Below, one piece after another: positions 32,907 through 46,109 of a DNA stretch of 64,000 nt (position 1 is its first letter; the number at the start of each line of letters is the position of its first letter). The notes beneath the pieces were generated by a model. It worked only from the letters and a program-made list of their open reading frames with translations, did not search any database and was not told where the DNA came from. The position numbers and the translations under genes were made by a program. The stretch covers positions 249,869,494-249,933,493 of the forward strand of contig NC_073746.1 of the NCBI RefSeq assembly GCF_029784135.1. Direction: 5' to 3'. Source of the stretch: Toxorhynchites rutilus septentrionalis (taxonomy: Eukaryota; Arthropoda; Insecta; Diptera; Culicidae).

Positions 32907-33921
32907 TTGGGTTGGGGAAAAAGAAATGTCGTATATTGTCAATATATGGCAACACTTAAACATATCTTGTGTTGTACTTATCGCATCGGGTACTATACTA
33001 TACGGCTATTTAAAGATGATCTGTGCTACAAGTGTCGTTTTGACAGAGTTGTGATTGTCCTTTACAGTCTCAAGTTATAGCGCTTCAAAGATGGAGTCCA
33101 CCAAGCAAGAAATTCACGCAACGATCCGTTTGAACCGTTTGGAACCATTTGCAGGAGATTGGATTCCAAAAAAAGCTGTATGTATGGGTGCCACACGAGT
33201 TGACGCAAAAAAATCTTTTAGACCGAATCAACGCTTGCGATGCACTGCTGAAGCGGAACGAACTCGACCCATTTTTGAAGAAGATGGAGACTGGTGATGA
33301 AAAGTTCACGTACGACAACCTAAAGCGAAAAAAGTCATGGTCGAAGCGCGGTGAGCCGGCCTAAACCATCGATAAGCCCGGATTGACGGCCGGGAAGGTT
33401 TTGCTGTGTGTTTGGTGGGATTGAAAGGGAACCATCCACTATGAGCTGCTCAACTATGGCCAGACCCTCAACTCGGATCTCTACTGTGAGCAGCTTGACT
33501 GTTTGAAGCAGGCGATTGACCAGAAGCGGCCAGAAATGATCAATAGGAATGGTGTTGTTTTCCACCAGGACAACGCTCGGCCTGACACATCTTTCATGAC
33601 CCGCCAGAAGCTACGGGAACTCGGATGGCATATCCCATTGCACCCGCCGTATAGTCCGGATCTGGCTCCAAGTAATTATCATCTCTTCCGGTCCATGCAA
33701 AACGTTCTTGGTGATACTAAGTTGGCCTTAAAAGAGGCTTGCGGAAACTGGCTGTCTGAGTTTTTTGTTTATAAGGGGGTGATAATGAGGTTGCCTTCTA
33801 AATGGCAACACGTTTGCGAACAAAATGGCGTATATTTGACATAAATTGGATAATTTTAAGTATGTTAAATAGAGCGTCAAATTTCGATCAGAAATATGAC
33901 ATTTCTTTTTCCCCAACCCTA
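32907..33921 (+). mobile_element. mariner (DD34D) with internal deletion, TA duplication
   Basis: TIRs: ttgggttggggaaaaagaaa + tgtc at 32907 and the inverse gacatttctttttccccaac ending at 33921; TA flanks at 32905-32906 and 33922-33923. Length 1015 bp against about 1.3 kb for intact mariners; the missing part is the N-terminal DNA-binding region. Confidence 0.88.
33091..33843 (+). pseudogene. mariner transposase, deleted and catalytically dead
   Basis: After MESTKQEI (33091) most of the HTH region is missing. The frame then reads WVPHELTQKNLLDRINACDA, FLKKMETGDEK (first Asp region, with a deletion removing WVTYD continuity), and has stops after GEPA and in VWWD. The second Asp is in VFHQDNARPD; after exactly 34 residues the third catalytic position in APSNYHLF is Asn instead of Asp. 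Several frame changes and two stops. It is related to, but distinct from, the copy at 47532. Confidence 0.85.
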
Positions 33922-33923
33922 TA

Positions 33924-34440
33924 TTTTCTGAAAGCAGAATGCTGTTTTTTGAAGGAAACCACAATGACTATAAATCTTTCTGTTGGATATCAGATAAATA
34001 CGAGTTATGTTTTCTGTCACTATTTTGATATAATTACAAGACAAGTTCTTTTAATTATCTTTCATGAAAAAACGGTGATTTTTTCAGATCAGAGATCTGA
34101 AAGCTTATCAATAAATAGAATCATAACTATCATTCATCAAATACCAAAATCTTAATGATAAACTGTCACTTTTATGAATCGCTTCGCAGGCGAAGGCGTA
34201 AATTAATTCATTTCGCTGTCATTAGACGAAACGATTAAACCTACCCGAAATGGAAACAACTCTCGGTCTTCCCCCCAAAGTAATCGCATTATCGTAATCG
34301 CCGTATCTGCAAAACCGGATCCCCGCCTTAGGTCTTGTTTTTTTCCATCTTCAACTACTTCATTTTGTCGTTATTGAAGTGATTATCCCTCCGAGTTCTC
34401 TCCTTTCGTGACCGACAGTCCGTTGACCTGTCGCTGTCTG
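33924..34440. other. Unassigned DNA, possible host 5' region
   Basis: About 500 bp between the mariner and the exon candidate. No TE signature. 34280-34440 is pyrimidine-rich and GC-balanced, compatible with a 5' UTR or promoter of the following candidate exon. Confidence 0.25.
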
Positions 34441-34529
34441 ATGAACTTCGCCGAGGCGTTTGGCTCTGAAATTGGAGCTTTCTTCTGCGTCGTATCGCTC
34501 CGTGTGGGGGCGTTCTGAAGGAACTCAAA

Positions 34530-34738
34530 TCATGGCTGGAATATCCAAATTAAGCTTCTCGTCGTTTTCGCTTATAAGTGACATTCCCACGGGTAGTGGC
34601 CGACAGTCAGCTCAATTAGTTTTGATGTCGGCCGTTTTGCATATTATCCTGGCCGGGCCATATTTGTCGAGAATGAGTGTATGGCATACAAAACAGATTC
34701 TAACGAGGGATCTGACACATGTTTGCCTATCGCAGTTG
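34530..34738 (+). CDS. Candidate first coding exon of an unknown host gene
   Basis: ATG at 34530 starts a frame MAGISKLSFSSFSLISDIPT followed by a hydrophobic stretch (LVLMSAVLHIILAGPYL) and ends at THVCLSQL exactly before a consensus donor gtaagt (34739). Without splicing the frame stops three codons later. The piggyBac element inserted only 12 bp into the putative intron. A phase-compatible acceptor (tttattttcgcag) occurs after the piggyBac at 39016. No family recognised; an upstream 25-codon frame starts at 34441. It might be chance. Confidence 0.25.
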
Positions 34739-34869
34739 GTAAGTGTTTAACACTAGATTGCCCAAGAAAGTCATTTTGACTGCTTTAAAATTTCAATTAG
34801 AAAAACAACTATGTATATAGAGCCGCATGTTTTTTAGAATATTGTGACTTTTAAACACGTTTATTTATA

Positions 34870-35245
34870 ACTAGCTGACCCGGCATACTTCGTCCCGCCC
34901 AAAATTAGTTTTTGTTATCAATACCTTCAAACATTCACGTTTTCTTACTAAGCGCAAGTTCATGAGTCTAATCACAGAACTGTTCATTGATTGATCTTCT
35001 ATTGATGTCTATTCATCACAGAAAACGTTTCGTGCCCCCTAAAATCTTCACATGCCAAATTTGGCTCCATTTGCTTGATTAGTTTTGGAGTTATGCAGAA
35101 GTTTGTTTTTCATTTGTATGACAGCCCACCCTAAGAGTGGAGGAGTATCGAACCACCTTAGAAATGTTTCTTTCCCATAAAACCTCCACATGCCAAATTT
35201 AGTTCCGTTTGCTTGATTAGTTCATGAATTATGCGGAAATGTATG
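34870..35245 (-). mobile_element. Truncated Helitron-like element (third copy)
   Basis: actagctgacccggcatact and tcgtcccgcccaaaattag match the right end of 48808-50116 in inverse orientation, followed by the ttgataacaaaaa/cattcacattttctta segment. Two of the 125-bp tandem units are present (ctccacatgccaaatttRg, gcttgattagtt). The left end is missing; mariner sequence begins at about 35250. Confidence 0.6.
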
Positions 35246-35255
35246 CGTCAATCGT

Positions 35256-35860
35256 ATGGTATACTATAAAAATGATGAACAAACTGGATCCGTAGCGGAT
35301 ATTGTGAAACCTGTGCATCATCGTAATGTGCGTTCGGCCGAAAATATTGCTGTTGTTGCTGCCAGAGTGATGATGACCCGAATGTTTCGATTCCACGGCG
35401 TGCTCAGCAATTGGGCTTGTCAAACACATCATTGTGGCGAATACATGGAATGCGTCGGGCATACGTCGATTGGGTGAACGAACAACAGCAGCAAAATGCT
35501 GAATTTTCGCATCAAATTTTCTTCAGCGATGAGGCACATTTCGAGCTCGGTGGCTATTTGAACACCCAAAATTTCCGTATATGGGGCTCAGAAAATCCAC
35601 ACGTGATTGTTGAGAGGCCATTGCATCCGCCAAAAGTCACTGTTTGGTGCGCATTATGATCTGATGGAGTCATCGGGCCGTATGTCTTTGAAAATGAGGA
35701 CGGCGAGACGGTAACTGTGAATGGTGAGCGCTATGGCCGCATGTTAACCGATTTTTTTTGCCACAAATTGAAGATATGGATACGGATGACATGTGGTTTC
35801 AGCAGGACAGCGCCACGTGCCACACAACACGACCGAACATGGCCATAAATTGTGGACTTG
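35256..35860 (+). pseudogene. DD41D mariner transposase fragment
   Basis: In shifting frames: VRSAENIAVVAA, LGLSNTSLWRIHGM, NEQQQQNAEFSHQIFFSDEA (first Asp in FFSDEAHF), NFRIWGSENPHVIVERPLHP, TVWCAL then a stop, DGVIGPYVFENEDG, NGERYGRMLTDFF, and MWFQQDSATCHTT (second Asp). The sequence ends before the third Asp. Related to the relic at 20476. Confidence 0.75.
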
Positions 35861-35899
35861 GGCGTATACTTGATAAATTTCAATTTCTCTGAAGCTTAA

Positions 35900-36628
35900 G
35901 GGGGTATTCTAGTGTAGAGACACGAATTTCGGACGTTTTTTCGAACTCCGTAAAAATAAAACAAAGAATATTTTTACTATCCATTATATCATTATTCGTT
36001 TATCTATCTTTCAACAATAAAACAAAAATAGGACGGAAAAAAAATATTCATAATTAGAATAGTTACATGCTGGTGAAGTGAGGGTGTTCAAAAAAAAGTT
36101 GTGCCATGGCGTACACGATTCCAGTCCTTCTGGTTATCTGAAACAAAAAAATCGAACAGATTCTGAATCAGTAAAGATGTCGCTATGGCATGAACCTCGG
36201 ACAAGTCAAAAACATGGGTTTTAACAAAATGGCGGCCGTTTGAAAACAAAAATGCTGTTTAAAACGTTTTTTTTGCGTTTACCGATTTTTTAAAAATAGT
36301 AAAATTAAAAAGTTATAATTTTTTATTGGTTCATGCGATAGAGAGATGTATGCAGATTATTTTCATATAAATTTGACATAAATCGGTTCAGTAGAACTTG
36401 AGATATCGTGTACGCCAGTTAGAAAAAAACTAGTTCCGAGAGAAACGCGTTTGAAGTTCATTGTGATGGCCGTAACAGGTTAGATACCACATCACTAAGA
36501 TGGCTCTAACTAGGTAAATAATAGGATTTTCGATAAGTCCTTTCTAGAGTATATTCTTGAATGCCTAAACTACAGAAATATGGTAAAAAAATTTCATTTT
36601 TTTCAGATTTCTAGACTAGAATACCCCC
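35900..36628. mobile_element. TTAA-specific MITE
   Basis: TTAA at 35896-35899 and 36629-36632 flank TIRs gggggtattctagtgtagag and its inverse ctagactagaatacccc. 729 bp, AT-rich, no ORF. TTAA duplication is the hallmark of piggyBac-mobilised elements, and similar TTAA MITEs are known in mosquitoes. Confidence 0.82.
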
Positions 36629-36765
36629 TTAAGTAGTACTTGTTGTTCGAATCTCTATGCAACGATTCTCGTGCTACGAGTTATTCATTTAACGTTTTTT
36701 GACCCATAAATTCAGGAAATGAATGTGAAATAGAATTGAATTATTGGAAAATCTGAGGAATATAA

Positions 36766-38490
36766 AAAAAATTGTTTCGATATAGAATCAGATGCAAGAA
36801 ATTCAGAACCACCATCTGAAGATGAAACGGATTATATTCAAAGTGAAACATTTGATACTGAAGATAACCAGGGTTGCCAACTATTTTTTTGAAAAATCAG
36901 GGAGAATGAAAAAAAATCAGGGAAAATCAGGATAGCTCATATTGGGTTGTCCGGAAAGTTCGTACCCATTTTTGAGAAAACAAAAGTATTATTTTTTGAA
37001 TTTTATATGCACAGTGTTGTTTTGCAATCGAAGCAATCGAGTTCTGAAATCTTTCAGGTAGCCTAACAATTCTAAACATTATCTTATTATGGAAGCTAAT
37101 TTGTCCAGTTGCGAGCAGTATCTGTGGGAATGTATCGACTGGTTACTTGGTAGAAGCTCACAATGCAGAATTCCTCTCCAATACCACCTGAACCAGATCA
37201 TAATTTTTTTTCAGGTGTAGACCGGATCAGTCTGATTGTTTGAAATGCCTGTTTTCATCACCCGCAACGATTTGCTTAAAAAAAATCGATGCATAGATGA
37301 AACGCACAAGTCGTAACGATTTACGTAACCATGTTTCAACTGATGCACATGAACGGAGATTTTAAACATATGTAGTGTACCTGCTAATTCATTTGTCGTG
37401 TTTCACAGATCATTCTTACAACTACTTGCTTTACAAACAATTTAATATATATTCTTCAATAAATAAAACACATTTATATGGATTTTTTTTTCTGAGTAAA
37501 AAGTAAAAAATGCAAAAAACAAAAAGTAAAAAATCATGGAAAATCAGAATCATTTTATAAAAATCAGGAAAAATTGAGTGTTTGTCAGGATGTCAGGGAG
37601 CGTGCCAAAAAGTCTGGGAAATCCTGAAGAATCAGGAAGGTTGGGATCTCTGAAGATAACGATGAATAGTCGATCACCAATTATGAACATGAAAGTGTCA
37701 TCGATATGCTCAAAAAAGGTGTAGGATACTCTGTATTTCTGACTCTGAAGCAGAAACATCTGAAAACACCTTTCGGAGAACCGAAACCGATGGTATTATA
37801 TGGTCAAAATTTGACGAAAGTGATATTCCTGGAAGGCTACCATCTACTTTCAAGTGTGTGACAAGTTCGTCAGGCTGCGAAAGAAAGAACATTATGTCAG
37901 ACAATATTACTAGTTCATTCTCGTTGACAGTAGATAACAATATTATCGAACATATTAAAAGGTGCACAGCAGAAGAAGGCTGCCGAATTTTGAGGAACGA
38001 TTTGACAACAGTAATACCGGAAATATATGCATATATTGGGGTTTTATATGCTCGTGGAACTTACAAGGTATGAAGAAACTGGTTTATTTCTACTTACCAA
38101 AGCGGGATCCCATGTTTTTAGAAAAATTATGGCCACAGGAAAGTTCTAGCAAATCCTACGATTTATCCGCTTTGACAAAATAAATAAAAAAGTAGACGCC
38201 TACAAATAAATAAATTCGCCTCGGTTTCGGAAATATGGGACATCTTCATTGAAAATAGTCAGACTTGCTATCGACTAAAATAGAACAGTTGATGAACAAT
38301 TATTTCCGTCATAGACCAGGTGCAGGTTTACACTGTATATGCCAAATAAACCGGAAAGAGCTCTTGTTGCAATTCGCAGATCAGTTTTTTACCGAATACA
38401 AAGCAGCAAGACAGAAAAAAACATCTGAATGTGAAGACGCACAAATATCAACTGCAAAATTATCAGATGTAAACCATTCTAACAAACGCT
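36766..38490 (+). pseudogene. piggyBac transposase relic
   Basis: An acidic N-terminal part (SEPPSEDETDYIQSETFD, about 36810) is cut by the hAT MITE at 36869-37652; the frame resumes as SDSEAETSENTFRRTETDG, IIWSKFDESDIPGRLPSTF, and NNIIEHIKRCTAEEGC to PEIYAYIGVLYARGTYK, the conserved block preceding the catalytic core. After a deletion, DEQLFPS, stop, TRCRFTLYMPNKPER (38292-38356) matches the piggyBac DEQL region that holds a catalytic Asp. Numerous stops and deletions. Everything right of 37527 exists again, inverted, in the right palindrome arm. Confidence 0.75.
36869..37652. mobile_element. hAT-type MITE in the piggyBac relic, 8-bp TSD aagataac
   Basis: Starts cagggttgccaact and ends ggttgggatctctg, flanked by aagataac at 36861-36868 and 37653-37660. 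Both ends are rich in aaaaatcaggga-type direct repeats. At 36942 a mariner-like terminus (ttgggttgtccggaaagttc) suggests an additional old insertion inside. The left end of the large palindrome (37527) lies within this MITE. Confidence 0.8.
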
Positions 38491-38833
38491 AAATTTGTCA
38501 AATACGACTTTGCTGCAACTATAAAACAAAAATACAAATGATAATGATAAAAAACGTCAAACGTATGCTTGCGGAAGACTTACATATAAAAAGATTTCCA
38601 CTCTCCTTTGTAAAAAAAATATACAAATAATAATGCATAATTTTTTTCCCAAGTGATTTTTTTTCATTGTTGATATTTACTAATAACTTGTCATATAACT
38701 GAAAACAATGTAAAAAGTATTGAAAATTAATTTAAAACCCATATCTTTACATATTATTTTATCCTTCGCAAAGCAGTCATTTTGACTGCTTTTTGGCAAT
38801 CTAGGTATATATAATGTTTCAGTCTTTCTAGTG

Positions 38834-39617
38834 TTGAGCTCACACCGAAAGGGGTACTGTGAATCCTGCGAGAGCAAACGATAATGTTTGTGAAATAGAG
38901 CATGGCTGACACTGGTTCAAATTACACCACATTATCCCTGCAGCTAAACGGTGACGATTTATCAAACGCTTCTATCGGGAGATGGATAAGATAATTGACA
39001 CCATTTATTTTCGCAGCAAATGTTGCTTCAACCTCACCCAAAAGGTCAAACACGTACATCAATCAACGTGAAATGCCTGCGCGAGTTTAAAGTTTCAACA
39101 ATTAGCATATTATGTACCGACAACAACGACGCTCTCAATCAAACAGAACGATGCGTTCAAGATACGATTCGCTGGAGAAAATCGCCCGCGTTTTCCCACC
39201 ATTGCAGCATATCATAATTGACGGTGAATGGGTTGGCTATTACTTTGAACTACAGACCGATAGCATCATTGAAAGCTCGAGCCATTATGTTGTCATAGAA
39301 AATTAACATGTCTCTTACCAAAAATCAAGATTTAGTTTTAACGAATGGGACATTATGGTGACAAACAAAATTCCGCAGTGAACTGAACCCAATTCGATGT
39401 TTAGCCTTTTCGCAAAAACCATTATACTAAAATGATGGATTAGTAGTAACTCCCGATCGTTCTAGCTCAACCTGTTTGTGTAGATAATTGAATTCGTGTG
39501 TACGAACAGCTGGTAAGCCTCTGTTCATTGTGCATAATTATACAACACCGGCGCGGAGGTAAATAAATTGCAGCTCTCTCCACGTGGATAATTACGACTG
39601 TGCCGTGCAACCCTTTG

Positions 39618-39655
<38 letters not shown>

Positions 39656-40249
39656 CTCTCTGTTCACAAAGCTGGACAAATTAACGCCATTCCTGGCGAT
39701 TTGTAAGTGGTGTTGTTTGGTTGAACTGTGAAACATTTAAAATTAGTGGAACCGATGAATTAATTTGACGCAATTCGTATCGCCCGTGCACACGAGGAGA
39801 TCTGCAAGTCTTGAAAATTCCCAACCGGGGGTTGTCTCGTGCCAACCGTTGCCAATGTTCTTCCGCAATTTGTATTTGATTTTTTTTGAGTTTATGAGAA
39901 AATTGTTGATTTTGATTTATTTTTATATTGTCAACCGTATATGTATTAGACAAAACATTTGCAATCAACTATACATAATAATTTGATATCAATTGGTCAA
40001 TCAATGGAAAAATAAATTCAAATAGTGTTAACCTGGCTACAATAAATGTAAAATTCAGTACGCGTATACCACAATTGATGTTAGAATTAAGAATAAAAAA
40101 GATACGTGAGTGTTCCAGATCATTATTTTGTCAAAAGAAAAAAAAATGATTATATAACACTCAGCATAAGACAACATAACCTATATAAAGAAGTTATTAT
40201 ATCCGTAACTGACCATTATCACTTTGATTCCATTATTGGGACCAACATA
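38834..40249. other. Possible host segment in the left arm, with candidate exon
   Basis: Between the piggyBac end and the mariner. An acceptor-like tttattttcgcag ends at 39016. Downstream, one frame reads MLLQPHPKGQTRTSINVKCL to a stop at 39217, and another from the ATG at 39112 reads RYDSLEKIARVFPPLQHI, then DGEWVGYYFELQTDS to a stop at 39306. The second reads like a coding exon but is not in the acceptor's open frame. No family recognised. The same sequence is inverted at 44364-45800. Confidence 0.3.
39620..39662 (+). repeat. (CT)n microsatellite, mirrored at 44950-44995
   Basis: An uninterrupted ct run with flanking tatctgtctctctg; the right palindrome arm carries the exact (GA)n inverse of nearly the same length, notable because such runs mutate quickly. 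Confidence 0.85.
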
Positions 40250-41127
40250 CAGGGTGGGTCATTTAAAGTGGAAGGATTTGTTTTTGCAATAGCAAAGTAA
40301 AGAAGTGGAATTTAAAAAAAAAAATTTTGAAATTCATTTATTTTGGTCCAAGGAGATTTGTTCTACTTTTTGATTATGATATCTCGTAAATGACCGCCTC
40401 TGGCCTTGACCGCAAAATGTGCCCTTTTTTCGGCATTTTCCATCACTTTGCCCAATGTTTCGGCCGATATAGCAGCAATTTCTTGTCGGATATTGTCTTT
40501 CAGCGCAGCCAGGGTCCTTGGTTTACCATTAAATATCCCAATAAAAAAAAGTCAGGAGGCGTCAAATCAGGTGATCTCGGTGGCCAGTCATAATCGCCGT
40601 TTTTCGATATTAATCTTCCGGGGAACATTTCGCGCAATAATTTGGTCGCGACAGCCGCTGTATGGCATGTAGCGCCGTCCTGTTGGAACCAGTAATTGTC
40701 CAATTCATTTTCACGACCAAATAGCAATAAAAAATCGGTTATCATTGTCCGATAACGCTCCCCATTCACTGGCTCGAACGGCATCAATATTCTCGTCGAA
40801 ACGTCTTGGTCGTTGTCTGGACAGATGACTGGCATTACCAACACTACCAGACGATATAAATTTGGCATATAATCGACGTATAGTGTTGTCTCCAGGCGAT
40901 GTTTTAACTTTATTTTTATTTTTCCACGCACGTTTAGTTAACACAATTGAGAAGTTATTTTGAATGTACAGCTGAACAATTTCAGCGCGTTGTTTAGGTG
41001 TGTATTGTTCCATGGTTAAAACTGTACTGAAATGACGCTTCCAACGCAGTATGACATTTGTTAATCTGACATCTCTGTCAAAAGTTATGGGGTTGCCAGA
41101 TGCTTCCACTTTAAATGGCCCACCCTG
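40250..41127 (-). mobile_element. DD41D (rosa-like) mariner, left-arm copy
   Basis: TIRs cagggtgggtcatttaaagt at 40250 and the inverse actttaaatggcccaccctg ending 41127; TA flanks at 40248-40249 and 41128-41129. At 878 bp it has lost the middle of the transposase. Confidence 0.88.
40363..41012 (-). pseudogene. DD41D transposase with internal deletion (left arm)
   Basis: Minus strand: MEQYTPKQRAEIVQLYIQNN, TIRRLYAKFISSGSVGN, RPRRFDENIDAVRAS, then a deletion and frame change to NGERYRTMITDF, NYWFQQDGATCHTAA, WPPRSPDLTPPDFF. Asp-to-Asp spacing is 41. A frameshift precedes the C-terminus NGKPRTLAALKDNI to GGHLRDIIIKK and the stop. The first catalytic Asp region is lost. The poly-A/T run near 40543 is one base longer than in the right arm. 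Confidence 0.85.
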
Positions 41128-42359
<1,232 letters not shown>

Positions 42360-43486
42360 CATAGGAGTCAGCAGTACGATAGAGCTCTGTGATAATAAAT
42401 AAAGTCCTTGTTGACAGATCATTCGGATAAATGAGAAGAACACTTAAGAAAAATTCAAATCATTATTATTTTTTTTTAATTTTAATCTAACAATTGAAAA
42501 TCACGAATACGATAAAATAATCGATTTCAAGAAAACAAAGATAATAATGCAGACGATGAAGAAAATTATTTTGTATCTTGCAATGCTCCTAAAAATTCAG
42601 GAAAAAAATACGCCACATGTAAACAAAAACTACGAAAAGGTGCATTTTTCACCATAGATCCTATGTTGTACCATATAGGAACTCAAATATATGATACTGC
42701 TGCCAAAATGTTTTATATAGTACCCTATGCAATATTTTCCATACAACTGGTGAATTGATTTTGGGACATTTTTTACTCCCGTACCCAGCCAGGCCCTTTT
42801 GAAAAATAAAAACAATATTTTTTTTGTACCGCGCAACACTGAAAAAAATCTGAAAAAAATCACACATATTTAGAAAAGCCGTAGGAACACATTTAAATAT
42901 GAATTAGAGTAGTACTGAATCTCAAAATCCCAGAAATAAAATTTCAAGATTTCAATATTTTGTTTAGTACTTTAATTTTTGATGAATTTTTTTTTTGATA
43001 ATTTTTCTTGATACACCTTAGTGAGATGCACATTCAGTATTTTTTGAAATTTTTATCTCGAAACTTTTGAGGATGGCGTAAAATAAATGAAAATGTACGT
43101 TTTTCACTATAGATCCTAAATTAAGCCACATAGGGGTTCAAAAAAACCGCCAACATTTCTTATTTAATATCCTATACAATATTTACCATACAGCTGGTGA
43201 TTTGGTTTGGGGGCACTTTTTATTCCCTTACTCGGCCAGGCCCTTTTGGCATTCAAATATTGACCATATCAGGTACATAAGCAACTTTCGTTCAACCAAT
43301 AAGACTGTTGACTACAGAGTACCACTCTTTATTAACCCTAGAGACGATTCAATGATTAATTGAGATGCATCAAGAAAAATTCCTGAAAGAATTCTTTGAC
43401 TCGCTGGGATCATTATTAATGTAAAAAGACTTCTAACACAGTGGATGAGGTGATACATCGGTCTGGGGATGTTTTACTGCAAACTA

Positions 43487-44363
43487 CAGGGTGGGCCATT
43501 TAAAGTGGAAGCATCTGGCAACCCCATAACTTTTGACAGAGATGTCAGATTAACAAATGTCATACTGCGTTGGAAGCGTCATTTCAGTACAGTTTTAACC
43601 ATGGAACAATACACACCTAAACAACGCGCTGAAATTGTTCAGCTGTACATTCAAAATAACTTCTCAATTGTGTTAACTAAACGTGCGTGGAAAAATAAAA
43701 ATAAAGTTAAAACATCGCCTGGAGACAACACTATACGTCGATTATATGCCAAATTTATATCGTCTGGTAGTGTTGGTAATGCCAGTCATCTGTCCAGACA
43801 ACGACCAAGACGTTTCGACGAGAATATTGATGCCGTTCGAGCCAGTGAATGGGGAGCGTTATCGGACAATGATAACCGATTTTTTATTGCTATTTGGTCG
43901 TGAAAATGAATTGGACAATTACTGGTTCCAACAGGACGGCGCTACATGCCATACAGCGGCTGTCGCGACCAAATTATTGCGCGAAATGTTCCCCGGAAGA
44001 TTAATATCGAAAAACGGCGATTATGACTGGCCACCGAGATCACCTGATTTGACGCCTCCTGACTTTTTTTATTGGGATATTTAATGGTAAACCAAGGACC
44101 CTGGCTGCGCTGAAAGACAATATCCGACAAGAAATTGCTGCTATATCGGCCGAAACATTGGGCAAAGTGATGGAAAATGCCGAAAAAAGGGCACATTTTG
44201 CGGTCAAGGCCAGAGGCGGTCATTTACGAGATATCATAATCAAAAAGTAGAACAAATCTCCTTGGACCAAAATAAATGAATTTCAAAATTTTTTTTTTTA
44301 AATTCCACTTCTTTACTTTGCTATTGCAAAAACAAATCCTTCCACTTTAAATGACCCACCCTG
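43487..44363 (+). mobile_element. DD41D mariner, right-arm inverted copy
   Basis: Mirror image of 40250-41127 with the same TIRs and TA flanks (43485-43486, 44364-44365); one base shorter because of the homopolymer difference. It arose by duplication of the arm, not by independent transposition, since flanks are also shared. Confidence 0.88.
43601..44250 (+). pseudogene. DD41D transposase with internal deletion (right arm)
   Basis: ATG at 43601 (MEQYTPKQRAEIV). Same deletion joint as the left copy (DAVRASEW then NDNRF in frame, homologous MITDF in another frame). TCHTAA and PPDFF present; the frame then reads YWDI and stops, while the homologous frame continues NGKPRTLAALKDN to the TAG at 44248-44250. 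Confidence 0.85.
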
Positions 44364-44957
44364 TATGTTGGTCCCAATAATGGAATCAAAGTGATAATGG
44401 TCAGTTACGGATATAATAACTTCTTTATATAGGTTATGTTGTCTTATGCTGAGTGTTATATAATCATTTTTTTTTCTTTTGACAAAATAATGATCTGGAA
44501 CACTCACGTATCTTTTTTATTCTTAATTCTAACATCAATTGTGGTATACGCGTACTGAATTTTACATTTATTGTAGCCAGGTTAACACTATTTGAATTTA
44601 TTTTTCCATTGATTGACCAATTGATATCGAATTATTATGTATAGTTGATTGCAAATGTTTTGTCTAATACATATACGGTTGACAATATAAAAATAAATCA
44701 AAATCAACAATTTTCTCATAAACTCAAAAAAAATCAAATACAAATTGCGGAAGAACATTGGCAACGGTTGGCACGAGACAACCCCCGGTTGGGAATTTTC
44801 AAGACTTGCAGATCTCCTCGTGTGCACGGGCGATACGAATTGCGTCAAATTAATTCATCGGTTCCACTAATTTTAAATGTTTCACAGTTCAACCAAACAA
44901 CACCACTTACAAATCGCCAGGAATGGCGTTAATTTGTCCAGCTTTGTGAACAGAGAG

Positions 44958-44997
<40 letters not shown>

Positions 44998-46109
44998 CAA
45001 AGGGTTGCACGGCACAGTCGTAATTATCCACGTGGAGAGAGCTGCAATTTATTTACCTCCGCGCCGGTGTTGTATAATTATGCACAATGAACAGAGGCTT
45101 ACCAGCTGTTCGTACACACGAATTCAATTATCTACACAAACAGGTTGAGCTAGAACGATCGGGAGTTACTACTAATCCATCATTTTAGTATAATGGTTTT
45201 TGCGAAAAGGCTAAACATCGAATTGGGTTCAGTTCACTGCGGAATTTTGTTTGTCACCATAATGTCCCATTCGTTAAAACTAAATCTTGATTTTTGGTAA
45301 GAGACATGTTAATTTTCTATGACAACATAATGGCTCGAGCTTTCAATGATGCTATCGGTCTGTAGTTCAAAGTAATAGCCAACCCATTCACCGTCAATTA
45401 TGATATGCTGCAATGGTGGGAAAACGCGGGCGATTTTCTCCAGCGAATCGTATCTTGAACGCATCGTTCTGTTTGATTGAGAGCGTCGTTGTTGTCGGTA
45501 CATAATATGCTAATTGTTGAAACTTTAAACTCGCGCAGGCATTTCACGTTGATTGATGTACGTGTTTGACCTTTTGGGTGAGGTTGAAGCAACATTTGCT
45601 GCGAAAATAAATGGTGTCAATTATCTTATCCATCTCCCGATAGAAGCGTTTGATAAATCGTCACCGTTTAGCTGCAGGGATAATGTGGTGTAATTTGAAC
45701 CAGTGTCAGCCATGCTCTATTTCACAAACATTATCGTTTGCTCTCGCAGGATTCACAGTACCCCTTTCGGTGTGAGCTCAACACTAGAAAGACTGAAACA
45801 TTATATATACCTAGATTGCCAAAAAGCAGTCAAAATGACTGCTTTGCGAAGGATAAAATAATATGTAAAGATATGGGTTTTAAATTAATTTTCAATACTT
45901 TTTACATTGTTTTCAGTTATATGACAAGTTATTAGTAAATATCAACAATGAAAAAAAATCACTTGGGAAAAAAATTATGCATTATTATTTGTATATTTTT
46001 TTTACAAAGGAGAGTGGAAATCTTTTTATATGTAAGTCTTCCGCAAGCATACGTTTGACGTTTTTTATCATTATCATTTGTATTTTTGTTTTATAGTTGC
46101 AGCAAAGTC

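Larger units (their letters stand above)
34751..38833 (+). mobile_element. piggyBac relic with nested insertions
   Basis: The left end cactagattgccc follows TTAA at 34747-34750; the right end (ctagtg at 38828-38833) is followed by ttga, a one-base variant of TTAA. Both ends have the same inner motif agtcattttgactgcttt (34770 and 38776). Between lie a piggyBac transposase relic and four insertions: Helitron-like fragment (34870), DD41D mariner fragment (35256), TTAA MITE (35900) and hAT MITE (36869). The right end, from 37527 on, is duplicated in the palindrome. Confidence 0.7.

Noticed and set aside
43487..44363. Two independent insertions of the DD41D mariner
   Set aside because: The flanking DNA is also mirrored for kilobases on both sides, so the second copy comes from duplication of the arm.
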